A stretch of DNA of 64,000 nt, taken from assembly GCF_014648475.1 (NCBI RefSeq), contig NZ_BMRE01000039.1, forward strand, positions 1 through 64,000. Direction: 5' to 3'. Origin of the DNA: Lentzea flava (GTDB lineage: Bacteria > Actinomycetota > Actinomycetes > Mycobacteriales > Pseudonocardiaceae). Position numbers and translations under genes: made by a program. The notes beneath the pieces are model-generated. The model did not search any database. It was not told the DNA's origin and saw only the letters and a list, made by a program, of their open reading frames with translations. Positions within the stretch are counted from its first letter, which is position 1; the number at the start of each line of letters is the position of its first letter. This document shows, piece after piece, positions 41,000-49,792 of the stretch.

Positions 41000-43900
41000 C
41001 TACTGGCCGAACTCGGGGATCCGGACGGCGCCGGTCGGGAACGGAACGTCGGCGAAGATCAGTTCGGCCTGCGCGATCGCGTGGTCGATCTCCAGCTGGG
41101 TCGTGCCGGGCACGCGGTGCAGCTCGTACCACGGGTGCTCGACCGTCTTGGCGGCCAGGCTCTTCGGCGTGTGGAACTGGAACTCGAAGATCTGACCGGT
41201 CTTCGGGTCCTTCCACACGCTGTTGATCCCGCGGTACTTGTCGACGTACCTGTTCTGCAGCCAGGAGTTCTTGACCTCCATCTTGACGAATCCCTTGGCC
41301 TCCAGCGCGGCGATGCCCCGCTCGACCGCGGCCACGTAGCTCGCGTCGTCCGCGACCATCGTGTACCGGACGGCGTCCTTGACGTCACCGAGCACGGCGT
41401 CGATGTCCGGGTTCTTGCTCAGCTTGTCGACGACCTTGCGCTTGAGCGAGTCGGCGCCCTTGACGCTGTGCGCCAGGCCCTCCAGATCCACGCTGGGGAG
41501 GTCGTTCTTGATGTCGTTGACGACGTTCTTCAGTTTCGGCGTGATCTCGGACTCCGCCGAGATCGCCTTCTCGCGGAACCTGTCGACGGCCTCGTTGTTG
41601 ACCTTCTCCAGCCTGAGCTTCTGGCCGAACTCCTCCATCTCCCAGACGCCGTCCTTGACCACGCCCTTCGGCGGGGTGAGCGGCTTGGGCGGCGGCAGCT
41701 TCTCCATCTGCTCGAACTTGAACGTCGCGTTCTCGAGCTTCGCCACGCCGTTCTCGATGGTGAGCTTGAGGTCGAGACCGCCCTTCGGTTCGATGCGGGC
41801 GATCGAGCCCTCCAGCCGCGAGAGGTCACCCTCCGCCCTCAACGTGATCGACTCGAGCTTGTAGAGCCTGCCGTCGATCGCGGCGATCGCGCCGTCGAGC
41901 TTCGCGATGCCGTTCTCCACCTTGACGGAGAGGTTGATGACCTCGCCGAAGCCGCCCGGCAGCTTGTTCGGCACGTTGTCGGACAGCTTCACGACGAAGC
42001 TGCCGATCCTGCCGAGACCCTCCGCGATCTTGGTCGTGGCCTTGGTGACCGCCGTCGCGACCACGCCGAGCGTCTTGGAGAGCGCGGAGCCGCTGCCGCC
42101 GATCGGAGCGGTCGCCGCTGCCGCCGCGATGTCGAACGTGAGCAGGCCGAACGCCTTGCCGGGGTTCTCGTGCCAGACGTCGAGGTGGATCAGCTTGTAC
42201 GGGTTGTCGGCCAGGTCCTTGATCCCGGCCCAGATCTCGCTGCAGGCGGGGGTGTTCGCCTGGGACACGCTCTGCACGCCGCACTCGGCGAGCTTGACGA
42301 TGCCGTTCCAGGTGTTCACCGCGCCCTCGGCGAAACCCTTGGCCGCCTCGACCGCGAAGTTGCCGATCTTCTTGGTCGCCTCGTTGAACCTGTCGCAGGC
42401 GGCAGGGTCACCGCCGTGGCAGAGGGCGGCGTCCCTGGCGTACTCGGCGAGCGACTCCAGTGCCGTGGCGGCCGCTTCGCCGACCTTGGCGGCCAGTTCC
42501 TTGCACTGGGGCGACGCGGCGTTGTTCTTGCACGCGACGACGCCCATGAGGCCGTCGTAGAACTCCTTGTTGAGCTCGTCCTTCTTGCGCTGCTCCGCTT
42601 CCCTGGCGATCCGCTGCGCCTCCGCCGCGCGCTCCTTCGCGTCGAGGAACTGGTCGAGGTGCGTGCTGACCTCGTTCGCGAACGCGTGGATCGAGTCCGT
42701 GGCCTTGATCGCCCACTGGTGGATCGCCTCGGCGGCGGCCGCCGCCTGGCCGGCGGACTGTGCTGCGCTGGACGCGACCGCTGCCGCGTTGCCCGCGCCC
42801 ACGGCGTCCGCACGGGCCGACGACGCGTGCTGTCCCGCGGCCGAGGCTGCGCTGTGCGCGCCGGCGGCGTGCTGTGCCGCCTCGTTCGCCGCGTTGTGCG
42901 CGTTCACCGCGTACTGCGCCGCCTGCTCCGCGGACTTGGCGGCACGGGCGGCCGCCTCGTAGGCGGGCTTGACCTCGCCGATCGCACGGGTGGCGGCGTC
43001 CTGCGCCTGCGTGGCCGCCCGCGCCGCCTCCTCCGCCTTCTCCCGCGCGGAACGGGACTGCTCCTCACCGATCAGCAACGCCTTGGCCGCTGTCTCCAGC
43101 GCCCTGCGCGCGTCGCCGTTGATCCCCGCGTACGGCCGCGCGATCACCTCGGCCATGCGGGCCGGGTCGATGATCATCGAGGCGGACGCGGCGGCTGCCG
43201 CGGAGGCCCGGTCGGCGATCGTCGACTGCCACACCGCGGCGTTGGCCTCGCTCACCGCGGCCTCGGCCTCGAGCCGGGTCTGGTCGGCCGACGCCTGCGT
43301 CGCGACCGCGACGTTGGTGGCCTCGATCGCGAGCCGGTTCGCCTCGTCGGCTGCCCGGCGTGCGTTCACGGCTTCCTGGTCGGCCCGCGCGGCCGCGGCC
43401 TTGGCCGCGCGTGCTGCCGCGGCCGCGCGCTCCGCCTCGGCGTTCGCCGCCGCTGCGGCAGCACGGGCGCGTCCGGCCCAGGCCTCGGCGGCATTGGCCT
43501 CGCTGCGAGCCCTGCCCGCCGCCTCGGCGATGTCCTTCGTCGCCGCGTCGGCGTCCTTGCCCTGCTTGATGGCCTCGTCCCGCGCCGTCCGCAGCGCGGT
43601 CTCGACCTGCTCGGCGAAGCTCACCTTGCCGAAGCAGACCGACGTGGCCGTCTTGAGCTCGCGGCCGGTCTTCTGCGCGGCGTCGATCGCCGCCTGCTCG
43701 CGAACGCTCGCGTCGACCGCGTCGCTGTGCGCCTTGACCGCGGCCTGCGCCTTGCTGACCGCGTTGGATGCCGCGGACTGCGCGCTGAGCCGGTGGTTGC
43801 GCGCGTTGACCGCGTGCTGGCGTGCCTTGGCAGCGGCGTTCTGCGCGATCACCTTCTGCTGGGCGGCCCGGTCACGCGACCCGATCGCGATCTCCTGCTG

Positions 43901-45190
43901 CTTGAGCGCGGCCGCTGCCAGGCTCGCCGCCTGCTGCGCCTGCCGTTCCGCCTCGTCGTGGTACTTCTTGGCGTTGTTGGCGTGTTCCTGCGCACCGGCG
44001 TTCGCGTCCAGCGCGCGGCTGTCCGCGAGCGTCGCCTCGGTGGCGTGCTGCGCGGTCTCGGCCGCCTTCGACGCCGCCTCGGCCGCACCGCCGATCGCGA
44101 TGGTGACCTTGGCCCAGTCCAGGCCGTTGGTCATGCCGGAGTCGATCAACCGCACGGCCGCGTTCTGCGCCTGCGCGGTCGCTTCCGCGGCGGCCAGCGA
44201 CGCCCTGGCGGCGGTGTCGGCGTACCGGGTCGCCTCGGCGCGCAGCGCGTCGAGGTCCGCGTTGCGGCCCTTCTGCCCGTTCGCCCTGCCCGGCTTGTCC
44301 TCCTGGAGGATCTGGTCGGAGCGGTGCGCGGCCTTGGCGGCCATGTTCATCGCCGTCGTGGCGTCGTCGAGCGCCTTGACCGCGTTGATGTTGGCGCGCA
44401 GGATCTCCGCCCGCGCGTTCGCCGCCGCCTCGCTGCGCCGGGCGAGCGCGGTGAGTTCGGTGATCGCCTTGTTGCGGTCGATCAGCGCCTGCTCGACCGT
44501 CGCCTGGAAGTCGTGGTCGCGCTTGTTCGCCTCGGCGTACCCGGTGAGGTAGAACTCCCTGATCAGGGCGTAGTCACCGCGGAGGAGCAGCGCCTCACCC
44601 TCGATCTTCACCTGCGGGCCGCCGTGCTCGACCATGTCGCGGACGCGGGCGGTGATGCGCTCCCGTTCTGCCTTGTCGTCCTCGGCCTGCTGCTTGTCCT
44701 GCTTGAGCGCGATCTCGTAGCCGTAGGCCACGAAGTCCCTGATCGCCTGGTCACCGGAGTTCAGCGCGGCCTGCGCGCCCGCCTTGACGTTCGGGCCGCC
44801 GGTGCGCGCCCACTCCTCGACCTTGCGCCGGTTCTCCGTGGCCTCGGCGCGCTTGCGTTCGGCCGCCTTGGCCCTCGCCTCGGTCTCGCCGTGGTCGAGG
44901 AACCAGATCAGCTTTTCCTTGGTGTTCGCGGCGAGTGCCGCCTTCGCCGCGTCGCGGACCTCGACGTCCTCCGCGTGGTCGGCGATGTCCTGCACGAGCT
45001 GCTTGTAGAACTCGTACTCCTCGTCCACCGGCTCGTTGGCCGCGGACTGCAGCTGGAGCACGGGTGCGGGCTGTTGCGGCGCCGCGACGGCCGGCACGGT
45101 GCCGCCCACCAGCGCCAGCAACACCGTGATGATGACGGCCGCGATCGACCGGCGCCGCCACGAGGCGACGCTGGGTTCCGTTGTGCGCAT
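41000..45190 (-). CDS. giant ALF-repeat protein with RelA/SpoT-like toxin domain
   Basis: 1396 residues from the ATG at 45190 (just after the upstream stop). Signal peptide about 10-37. Several ALF repeats lie at about 50-250 (ending FVAYGYEIA, REFYLTGYAEA). A very long Ala-rich coiled coil runs from about 250 to 860, then a region with several short Gly/Ala segments and beta-like repeats (about 990-1160). The C-terminal 190 residues resemble RelA/SpoT nucleotidyltransferases: KDAVRYTMVADD (Asp1272), EVKNSWLQNRYVDKYRGINS, then FEFQFHT (Glu1336, Gln1338). It would transfer pyrophosphate to a nucleotide or tRNA in a target cell. Family resemblance is read by eye; the substrate is unknown. Probably followed by its immunity gene. 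Confidence 0.8.
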   Translation of the reverse strand: MRTTEPSVASWRRRSIAAVIITVLLALVGGTVPAVAAPQQPAPVLQLQSAANEPVDEEYEFYKQLVQDIADHAEDVEVRDAAKAALAANTKEKLIWFLDHGETEARAKAAERKRAEATENRRKVEEWARTGGPNVKAGAQAALNSGDQAIRDFVAYGYEIALKQDKQQAEDDKAERERITARVRDMVEHGGPQVKIEGEALLLRGDYALIREFYLTGYAEANKRDHDFQATVEQALIDRNKAITELTALARRSEAAANARAEILRANINAVKALDDATTAMNMAAKAAHRSDQILQEDKPGRANGQKGRNADLDALRAEATRYADTAARASLAAAEATAQAQNAAVRLIDSGMTNGLDWAKVTIAIGGAAEAASKAAETAQHATEATLADSRALDANAGAQEHANNAKKYHDEAERQAQQAASLAAAALKQQEIAIGSRDRAAQQKVIAQNAAAKARQHAVNARNHRLSAQSAASNAVSKAQAAVKAHSDAVDASVREQAAIDAAQKTGRELKTATSVCFGKVSFAEQVETALRTARDEAIKQGKDADAATKDIAEAAGRARSEANAAEAWAGRARAAAAAANAEAERAAAAARAAKAAAARADQEAVNARRAADEANRLAIEATNVAVATQASADQTRLEAEAAVSEANAAVWQSTIADRASAAAAASASMIIDPARMAEVIARPYAGINGDARRALETAAKALLIGEEQSRSAREKAEEAARAATQAQDAATRAIGEVKPAYEAAARAAKSAEQAAQYAVNAHNAANEAAQHAAGAHSAASAAGQHASSARADAVGAGNAAAVASSAAQSAGQAAAAAEAIHQWAIKATDSIHAFANEVSTHLDQFLDAKERAAEAQRIAREAEQRKKDELNKEFYDGLMGVVACKNNAASPQCKELAAKVGEAAATALESLAEYARDAALCHGGDPAACDRFNEATKKIGNFAVEAAKGFAEGAVNTWNGIVKLAECGVQSVSQANTPACSEIWAGIKDLADNPYKLIHLDVWHENPGKAFGLLTFDIAAAAATAPIGGSGSALSKTLGVVATAVTKATTKIAEGLGRIGSFVVKLSDNVPNKLPGGFGEVINLSVKVENGIAKLDGAIAAIDGRLYKLESITLRAEGDLSRLEGSIARIEPKGGLDLKLTIENGVAKLENATFKFEQMEKLPPPKPLTPPKGVVKDGVWEMEEFGQKLRLEKVNNEAVDRFREKAISAESEITPKLKNVVNDIKNDLPSVDLEGLAHSVKGADSLKRKVVDKLSKNPDIDAVLGDVKDAVRYTMVADDASYVAAVERGIAALEAKGFVKMEVKNSWLQNRYVDKYRGINSVWKDPKTGQIFEFQFHTPKSLAAKTVEHPWYELHRVPGTTQLEIDHAIAQAELIFADVPFPTGAVRIPEFGQ

Positions 45191-45194
45191 GGTG

Positions 45195-46274
45195 TTAGCT
45201 GTCCCCCTGGTCACGGTCGATCGCCGCGAGAGCGTTCAAACGTGCTTGTGCGGCGATGCTTCGCCACGAGTTCGCCTGCTGCAGAGCCCACTCGGCCTCG
45301 TCCGCCCAGGACGTGTTGCCCTGGTCGGCCCGTGCGAGCACAGCTGCCCAGTCCTGTTCCGTCTGCGCCGCGCGGGCGTGCGCGGCGACCGACGCCCAGT
45401 TGGCCGCCTGCCTGTCCGCCTTGGCCTTCTCCGCTGCCCAGTCCACAGAGGACTGACCGGCCTGCCCCTCGATCTCGCGCCACGCCGCGATCGCGTCGGC
45501 CCGCGCCTTGCGGGCGAGCTCGCCGCTCGACTCGCGCTCCGCCTTCTCCGCGGCCAGCGCCGCCTCGGTCAGCGAACGGATCTTGCTGTGCCAGATCTCG
45601 TTCTGGTCGGAGGTGGTGCGGCGGAACGCCTCGTTGTCCAGGTCCGCACCGATTCCCCAGTAGTACTTGAAGAACAGCCCGATCGCGGCCTCGGTTCCCG
45701 TCGACAGAGCGCGGTTCGCCGCCGCACGGACCTGTGGGCCTGGATCGCTCGCGGCGAGCTCGGCCACGTAGTCGTGGTCCGCCTGCGCCATGCGCGCGAG
45801 CTTCTCCTCGTACCTGTTGCCGTTGACGCGATCCAGCTCCTGCGCGTTGGCATGTCCACTTTGGACGTACTCGGCCTGTGCGGCCGGTGTGGCCGCCAAA
45901 GCCACGGTGGACGTGGCCCGCACCGCGCTGCCCGGCAACGAGAAGTCGTTGACGCGCTTGATGTACTTGTAGTTGCGGTCGATTCGTTGTGCTGCCCGCG
46001 CCTTGGCGTTCGGATACCCGACGGCCAGGAAGTCGACGAGTGCGGCCTCACCCGCGTTGCTGCGCAACGCGTTCCAGGCCTCGGCTCTGACTTCCGGCAT
46101 CGCGTCCCGCAACGCCAGTCTCATGACGAAGTCACGGCGGAACGAGGCCAGGGCGACCTGGTTCTCCGTGACGGTCGTCGTGTCGGCCAGGGCAGCGGGA
46201 ACAGTGGTCGTGACGACCGTTCCCACCGTGAGCGCGGCCCCCAGGACCGCGCGCATGAGCGTATGACGCCCCAT
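45195..46274 (-). CDS. secreted ALF-repeat protein with Trp-periodic coiled coil
   Basis: 359 residues from the ATG at 46274. Signal peptide about 8-31 (TTTVPAALA). ALF-type repeats cover about 40-215 (FLAVGYPNAKAR, LFFKYYWGIGA). The C-terminal 100 residues are an Ala-rich helix with Trp at 265, 279, 293, 309, 323, 329 and 337, mostly 14 apart, that is every second heptad. No toxin domain. Its stop is 4 bases before the giant toxin gene, so the two are co-expressed; it may be a co-secreted partner or a toxin-free paralogue. Role unknown. Confidence 0.75.
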   Translation of the reverse strand: MGRHTLMRAVLGAALTVGTVVTTTVPAALADTTTVTENQVALASFRRDFVMRLALRDAMPEVRAEAWNALRSNAGEAALVDFLAVGYPNAKARAAQRIDRNYKYIKRVNDFSLPGSAVRATSTVALAATPAAQAEYVQSGHANAQELDRVNGNRYEEKLARMAQADHDYVAELAASDPGPQVRAAANRALSTGTEAAIGLFFKYYWGIGADLDNEAFRRTTSDQNEIWHSKIRSLTEAALAAEKAERESSGELARKARADAIAAWREIEGQAGQSSVDWAAEKAKADRQAANWASVAAHARAAQTEQDWAAVLARADQGNTSWADEAEWALQQANSWRSIAAQARLNALAAIDRDQGDS

Positions 46275-46495
46275 GAACTTCCCCCAGAACCCCAGTGAAA
46301 CGATGGGCTGTAGCGCCCACGAGTTTCCTAACACGCATGTCAATGCAGGTCCGTTTGGCGCAAACGTGACCTGTGTTACACCAACCAAGGTTGGTTGCGG
46401 TGGATCAGACCGCATGCATACAGTGCGCGCTGGCACCACATTTCGGGGGTAACTGGGGCGGGTGCCGACTACTTGATGAATCTTGGGGGATTCAC
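46275..46495. promoter_or_regulatory. divergent promoter region of ALF genes
   Basis: A 221-base gap between divergent ALF-repeat genes. A 7-bp inverted repeat ACCAACC-AA-GGTTGGT (46380-46395) sits near its centre and is a candidate shared operator. Low-GC patches on both sides probably contain the promoters. No reading frame of its own. Confidence 0.5.
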
Positions 46496-48517
46496 TTGTC
46501 CAGATCCACTCTGGCCGGCCGCGGCATGCGCAGAATCGCAGCGTTCGCGGTAGCGGCCACTTTGGCGAGCGGTGCTTTCACCGCGCCGGCGATGGCCGCG
46601 CCCACCACGAGCTCGGACGCCTCGGCTTCGGCGCAGGCCGCCGTGCAGGAGTCCACAACGGAGCAACGCGAGCGCGCTGCCCGTGAGCTCAACATCATCC
46701 TCACGCCCGAGATGGCGGTGATGACCGACAAGAACTTCGTCATCACGTTGTGGCAGAAGGCACGTGAGGGCACCAACATCAAGTCGGCGGCGCTCGCGGC
46801 GCTCACCAACACCGACGAGAGCGCCTGCTACCGGTTCATCACCGCGGGCATCTTCGACGCGAGCCTGCTCGACCAGATCGAGGTGGCCAAGAAGGCGGAG
46901 CGCGACCGCCAACGCCTTGCCGCGGCAGCGGAAATCGGGTGGACCGACGTCACGCAGGCGCAGCTCGACAGCTCGCTCGAGAACTTCGTCTTCCGGCTCT
47001 GGGAGCGCGCGGAGGAGGGCAGCGACGTCAAGAAGGGCGCCGCCGCCGTGCTGAAGACCGGCTCGACCGACGAACAGCGCCAGGAGTTCCTCGTCAACGG
47101 CATCTACGCCGCGTCGCGCGCCGACAAGCAGCGCAAGATCGAGGAAGCGGAACGCCTGGAGCGCGAACGTCTGGAGCGCGAGGCGAACCGGAAGGCCAAG
47201 GAGCAGGCCTGGGCCGCCGCGACCCAGTCGACGGCGACCGAGGACCTGAAGAACCTGCCCGACCGCGAGTTCATCTACGAGATCATCAAGCGCACCAAGG
47301 GCGCGCAGGTGAAGGCCAAGGCGCAGATCGCGTACGAGAGCCGCGATCCCGCCGTGTGGAAGGAGTTCATCTTCACCGGCGTGCACGCCGCGCACCAGGC
47401 CGACATCGACGAGCAGGACCGCCTGGACAAGCTCGAGGCCGAGCGGCAGATCCGCGCCATCCTGGAGAAGGCGGTCGCCGACGGCTACCAGCCGAACCTG
47501 GTCGCCGCCGCCCGCGCCGCACTGGCCGCGGGCACGAAGCTCGCCTACGACGCGTTCCTCAACACCGGCCAGCACGCGGCCGCGAAGCAGGACCTGATCA
47601 AGCCGGCCGACCACCGGGTGATCGAGCTGCAGGGCATCCAGTCCGGCCGCTGCCTGCAGGTCGCGGGCCTGTGGGACCAGCCCGGCCAGGGCGCGAACGC
47701 TCCCGGCGCGGGCACCGAGCTGTGGGACTGCCTGCGCGGCCCCAAGCAGGTGTGGGAGCTCGTGAAGAAGGTGGAGGGCCAGTACCAGCTGGTGAACCTC
47801 AGCTCCAAGCAGTGCCTGGACGTGAGTGGCACCAGCGTCATCCAGAACCCCTGCAACGACCACCCGAACCAGCGGTGGGAGTTCCTGGAGAACCCCAACG
47901 GCACCTTCCAGCTGCGCAACGTCGGCACCGGCAAGTTCGCGACCGCCGCGGACAACGGCACCGCCAACGCCACGCTGGTCGTGCAGTACACCAACACCAA
48001 CGCCGTCAACCAGCAGTGGCGCATCATCGACCCGAGCCACGTCGAGTGGGCCCGGCAGATGACGCTCGGCACCATCCGGCTCAAGGGTCTGCAGTCCGGT
48101 CGCTGCCTGCAGGTCGCGGGTCTGTGGGACACCCCGAACCAGGGCGCTCTCGCCGACCTCGCTGGCACCGAGATCTGGGACTGCGTCGGCGGCAACAAGA
48201 TGGTGTGGGAACTCGTCGACCTGGGCGGCAAGAAGTACGCGCTGAAGAACAAGATGTCCGGCAAGTGCCTCGACGTCCGGTACAGCGAGACGCACAACGG
48301 CAACCCGCTCATCCAGTACACGTGCCACTTCAACGGCGCACAGCAGTTCGTGTTCAGCTCCGGCCCGAACAACACGGTCGGCCTGGTGAGCGTGCTCACC
48401 GGCAAGTCGGCTGACGTGTACAACCAGCACACCGCCAACGGCTCGGGCGTCGTGCAGTGGGACGGCACCGGCCTGCCCAACCAGCACTGGACCGTGGAGC
48501 AGCTGACCACGGCCTGA
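46496..48517 (+). CDS. secreted ALF-repeat protein with two ricin-type lectin domains
   Basis: 673 residues from the TTG at 46496, which has GGGGGA 7 nt upstream; the ATG at 46526 lacks a site but also keeps the signal peptide (MRRIAAFAVAATLASGAFTA, cut after AMA). Four ALF repeats at about 55-360 (FITAGIFDAS, FLVNGIYAAS, FIFTGVHAAH, FLNTGQHAAA) are joined by charged helices. Two beta-trefoil ricin-type domains follow (about 380-525 and 530-672), both with QSGRCLQVAGLWD openings and Q-x-W repeats (QRWEF, QQWRI, QHWTV). It probably binds polysaccharide at the cell surface. The lectin halves are near-copies, suggesting internal duplication. Confidence 0.85.
   Translation: MSRSTLAGRGMRRIAAFAVAATLASGAFTAPAMAAPTTSSDASASAQAAVQESTTEQRERAARELNIILTPEMAVMTDKNFVITLWQKAREGTNIKSAALAALTNTDESACYRFITAGIFDASLLDQIEVAKKAERDRQRLAAAAEIGWTDVTQAQLDSSLENFVFRLWERAEEGSDVKKGAAAVLKTGSTDEQRQEFLVNGIYAASRADKQRKIEEAERLERERLEREANRKAKEQAWAAATQSTATEDLKNLPDREFIYEIIKRTKGAQVKAKAQIAYESRDPAVWKEFIFTGVHAAHQADIDEQDRLDKLEAERQIRAILEKAVADGYQPNLVAAARAALAAGTKLAYDAFLNTGQHAAAKQDLIKPADHRVIELQGIQSGRCLQVAGLWDQPGQGANAPGAGTELWDCLRGPKQVWELVKKVEGQYQLVNLSSKQCLDVSGTSVIQNPCNDHPNQRWEFLENPNGTFQLRNVGTGKFATAADNGTANATLVVQYTNTNAVNQQWRIIDPSHVEWARQMTLGTIRLKGLQSGRCLQVAGLWDTPNQGALADLAGTEIWDCVGGNKMVWELVDLGGKKYALKNKMSGKCLDVRYSETHNGNPLIQYTCHFNGAQQFVFSSGPNNTVGLVSVLTGKSADVYNQHTANGSGVVQWDGTGLPNQHWTVEQLTTA
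47639..47677 (+). repeat. internal repeat, lectin domain copy 1
   Basis: 39 bases encoding QSGRCLQVAGLWD, matching 48092-48130 with two third-position differences (C/T). Marks a recent duplication or gene conversion of the two lectin domains. Confidence 0.8.
48092..48130 (+). repeat. internal repeat, lectin domain copy 2
   Basis: Second copy of the 39-base repeat at 47639-47677, 453 bases downstream in the same frame, encoding the identical 13 residues. Confidence 0.8.
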
Positions 48518-48535
48518 CCTGCGAGAACAGCACTG

Positions 48536-48573
48536 CGGAGGGCCTCTCGCCGACGTCGGCGAGAGGCCCTCCG
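48536..48573 (+). terminator. very strong palindromic terminator
   Basis: A perfect inverted repeat of 19 bp on each side with no unpaired base at the centre (48536-48554 with 48555-48573); in RNA a few central bases would open as the loop. It lies 18 bases after the lectin gene stop. No T tract. Confidence 0.85.
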
Positions 48574-48699
48574 TGCGTGGCCTCACCTGGACCTGTGGAC
48601 TTGCTGTTGGGTTCCTGTCGTTTTCCTAAGGTCGTTCAAACCTGTACTAGTTTGGTTCGAAGCTGAACGACAGCAGTACGACAGGATCGGGGAGCAAGC

Positions 48700-49116
48700 A
48701 TGGTCAAGGACGTCGCCGCACTCATCGGCCGCATCGGTGTGGGCATCGTGTTCGTCGCGCACGGCTGGCAGAAGTGGACCGAGTGGGGTCTCGCCGGCAC
48801 GTCGGCGGCGTTCGAGAAGATGGGTGTGCCGCTGCCGTCGGTCTCGGCCGCGTTCGCCGCGACCGTCGAGCTCGCCGGTGGCCTCGCGCTGATCGTCGGC
48901 CTCGCACTGCCGATCGCCGGCGTGCTGCTCACGGTCAACATGCTCGGCGCGTTCCTGCTCGTCCACGCGTCCGGGCCGCTGATCGGTCAGGGCGGTTCGG
49001 AGCTCGTCGTCGTGCTGGCCGCGGCCGCGCTCGCGCTCGGCTTCAACGGTGGTGCCTACTCGCTGGACCGCGTGCTGTTCAAGAACAACAAGGTGCTCAA
49101 CCCAGCTGCAGCGTAG
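48700..49116 (+). CDS. DoxX-family membrane protein
   Basis: 138 residues with four transmembrane segments. It opens VKDVAALIGRIGVGIVFVAHG-type DoxX sequence (AHGWQKWTEWG, then KMGVPLPSVSAAFAATVELAGGLALIVGL). DoxX proteins are small membrane proteins linked to redox balance with thiols; exact role unknown. Its 3' end overlaps the convergent gene by 20 bases. Confidence 0.88.
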   Translation: MVKDVAALIGRIGVGIVFVAHGWQKWTEWGLAGTSAAFEKMGVPLPSVSAAFAATVELAGGLALIVGLALPIAGVLLTVNMLGAFLLVHASGPLIGQGGSELVVVLAAAALALGFNGGAYSLDRVLFKNNKVLNPAAA

Positions 49117-49783
49117 TTTTCTCGCTCTCCCGGCGCGCGGCCAACCGGCCCGCGTCGGGATTGCTCACCTGCACCAGTGAGCCACCGGCCGCCAGCACGG
49201 CGAGGAAGCCCTCCAGCACACCGGAGGAGGGCACGTTCCACTCCAAAGTGGACAGCACGCGCGGTTCGGGGCCCAGCTCCGCGCCCAGCTCGCGCGCCCG
49301 CGCGACCACTTCATCCACAGTGGACTCGCCAAGGGCGGGCGTCGAACCGGGAACCGGCTCCCACGGCGTGAAGTCGTCACCGTGCCCGCGCACGTCGTCC
49401 AGGTAGTCGACGGGGGCGCCGGAGCCCAGGCCCCAGGTGTCCAGCGACGCCACGGCCACGACGTCCGCGTCCGCGGTCCCGCCCTTCGGCACCACGGCCA
49501 CCTTCGCCTCGACCCCCGCGCCGACGACGTGGGCGCCGCACCACCACGCGCCGAGCAGCAGGCCCGCGGTCTGCCAGTGCGCGGGCAGCAGCACCGCCAC
49601 CGGGTCGCCCGGCTCGACGTCGTGCTCGTCCCGCAGCCAGTTCGCCGTCTTGGCCGCCCAGTTCGCGATGGTCGCGCGGGACAGTTCGATGCGCGAACCC
49701 ACTGCGTCGTCGTAGTGCGTGATCAGCGGACGGCCGGAGTCGGCCTTCAGCAACGGCGTGAAGAGGATCTCGGTCACGCTCAC
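49097..49783 (-). CDS. TIGR03089-family protein, reduced AMP-binding-like
   Basis: 228 residues. It resembles the N-terminal part of acyl-CoA synthetases (RIELSRATIANWAAKTANWL, GDPVAVLLPAHWQTAGLLLG) but lacks the ATP/AMP motif TSGTTGxPK and the C-terminal domain. It is a recognised short family, present next to LCP genes in mycobacteria. It probably does not activate acids; function unknown. GTG start, 9 bases upstream of the next gene's stop. Confidence 0.8.
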   Translation of the reverse strand: MSVTEILFTPLLKADSGRPLITHYDDAVGSRIELSRATIANWAAKTANWLRDEHDVEPGDPVAVLLPAHWQTAGLLLGAWWCGAHVVGAGVEAKVAVVPKGGTADADVVAVASLDTWGLGSGAPVDYLDDVRGHGDDFTPWEPVPGSTPALGESTVDEVVARARELGAELGPEPRVLSTLEWNVPSSGVLEGFLAVLAAGGSLVQVSNPDAGRLAARRESEKTTLQLG

Positions 49784-49792
49784 GCGGTACTC

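Noticed and set aside
41081..45670. A 1529-codon open frame antisense to the ALF toxin gene
   Set aside because: Arises from strong third-position GC and low-complexity Ala-rich coding on the other strand. Its translation is Arg/Leu/Val repeats without motifs, and the opposite strand has a signal peptide and a recognisable domain.
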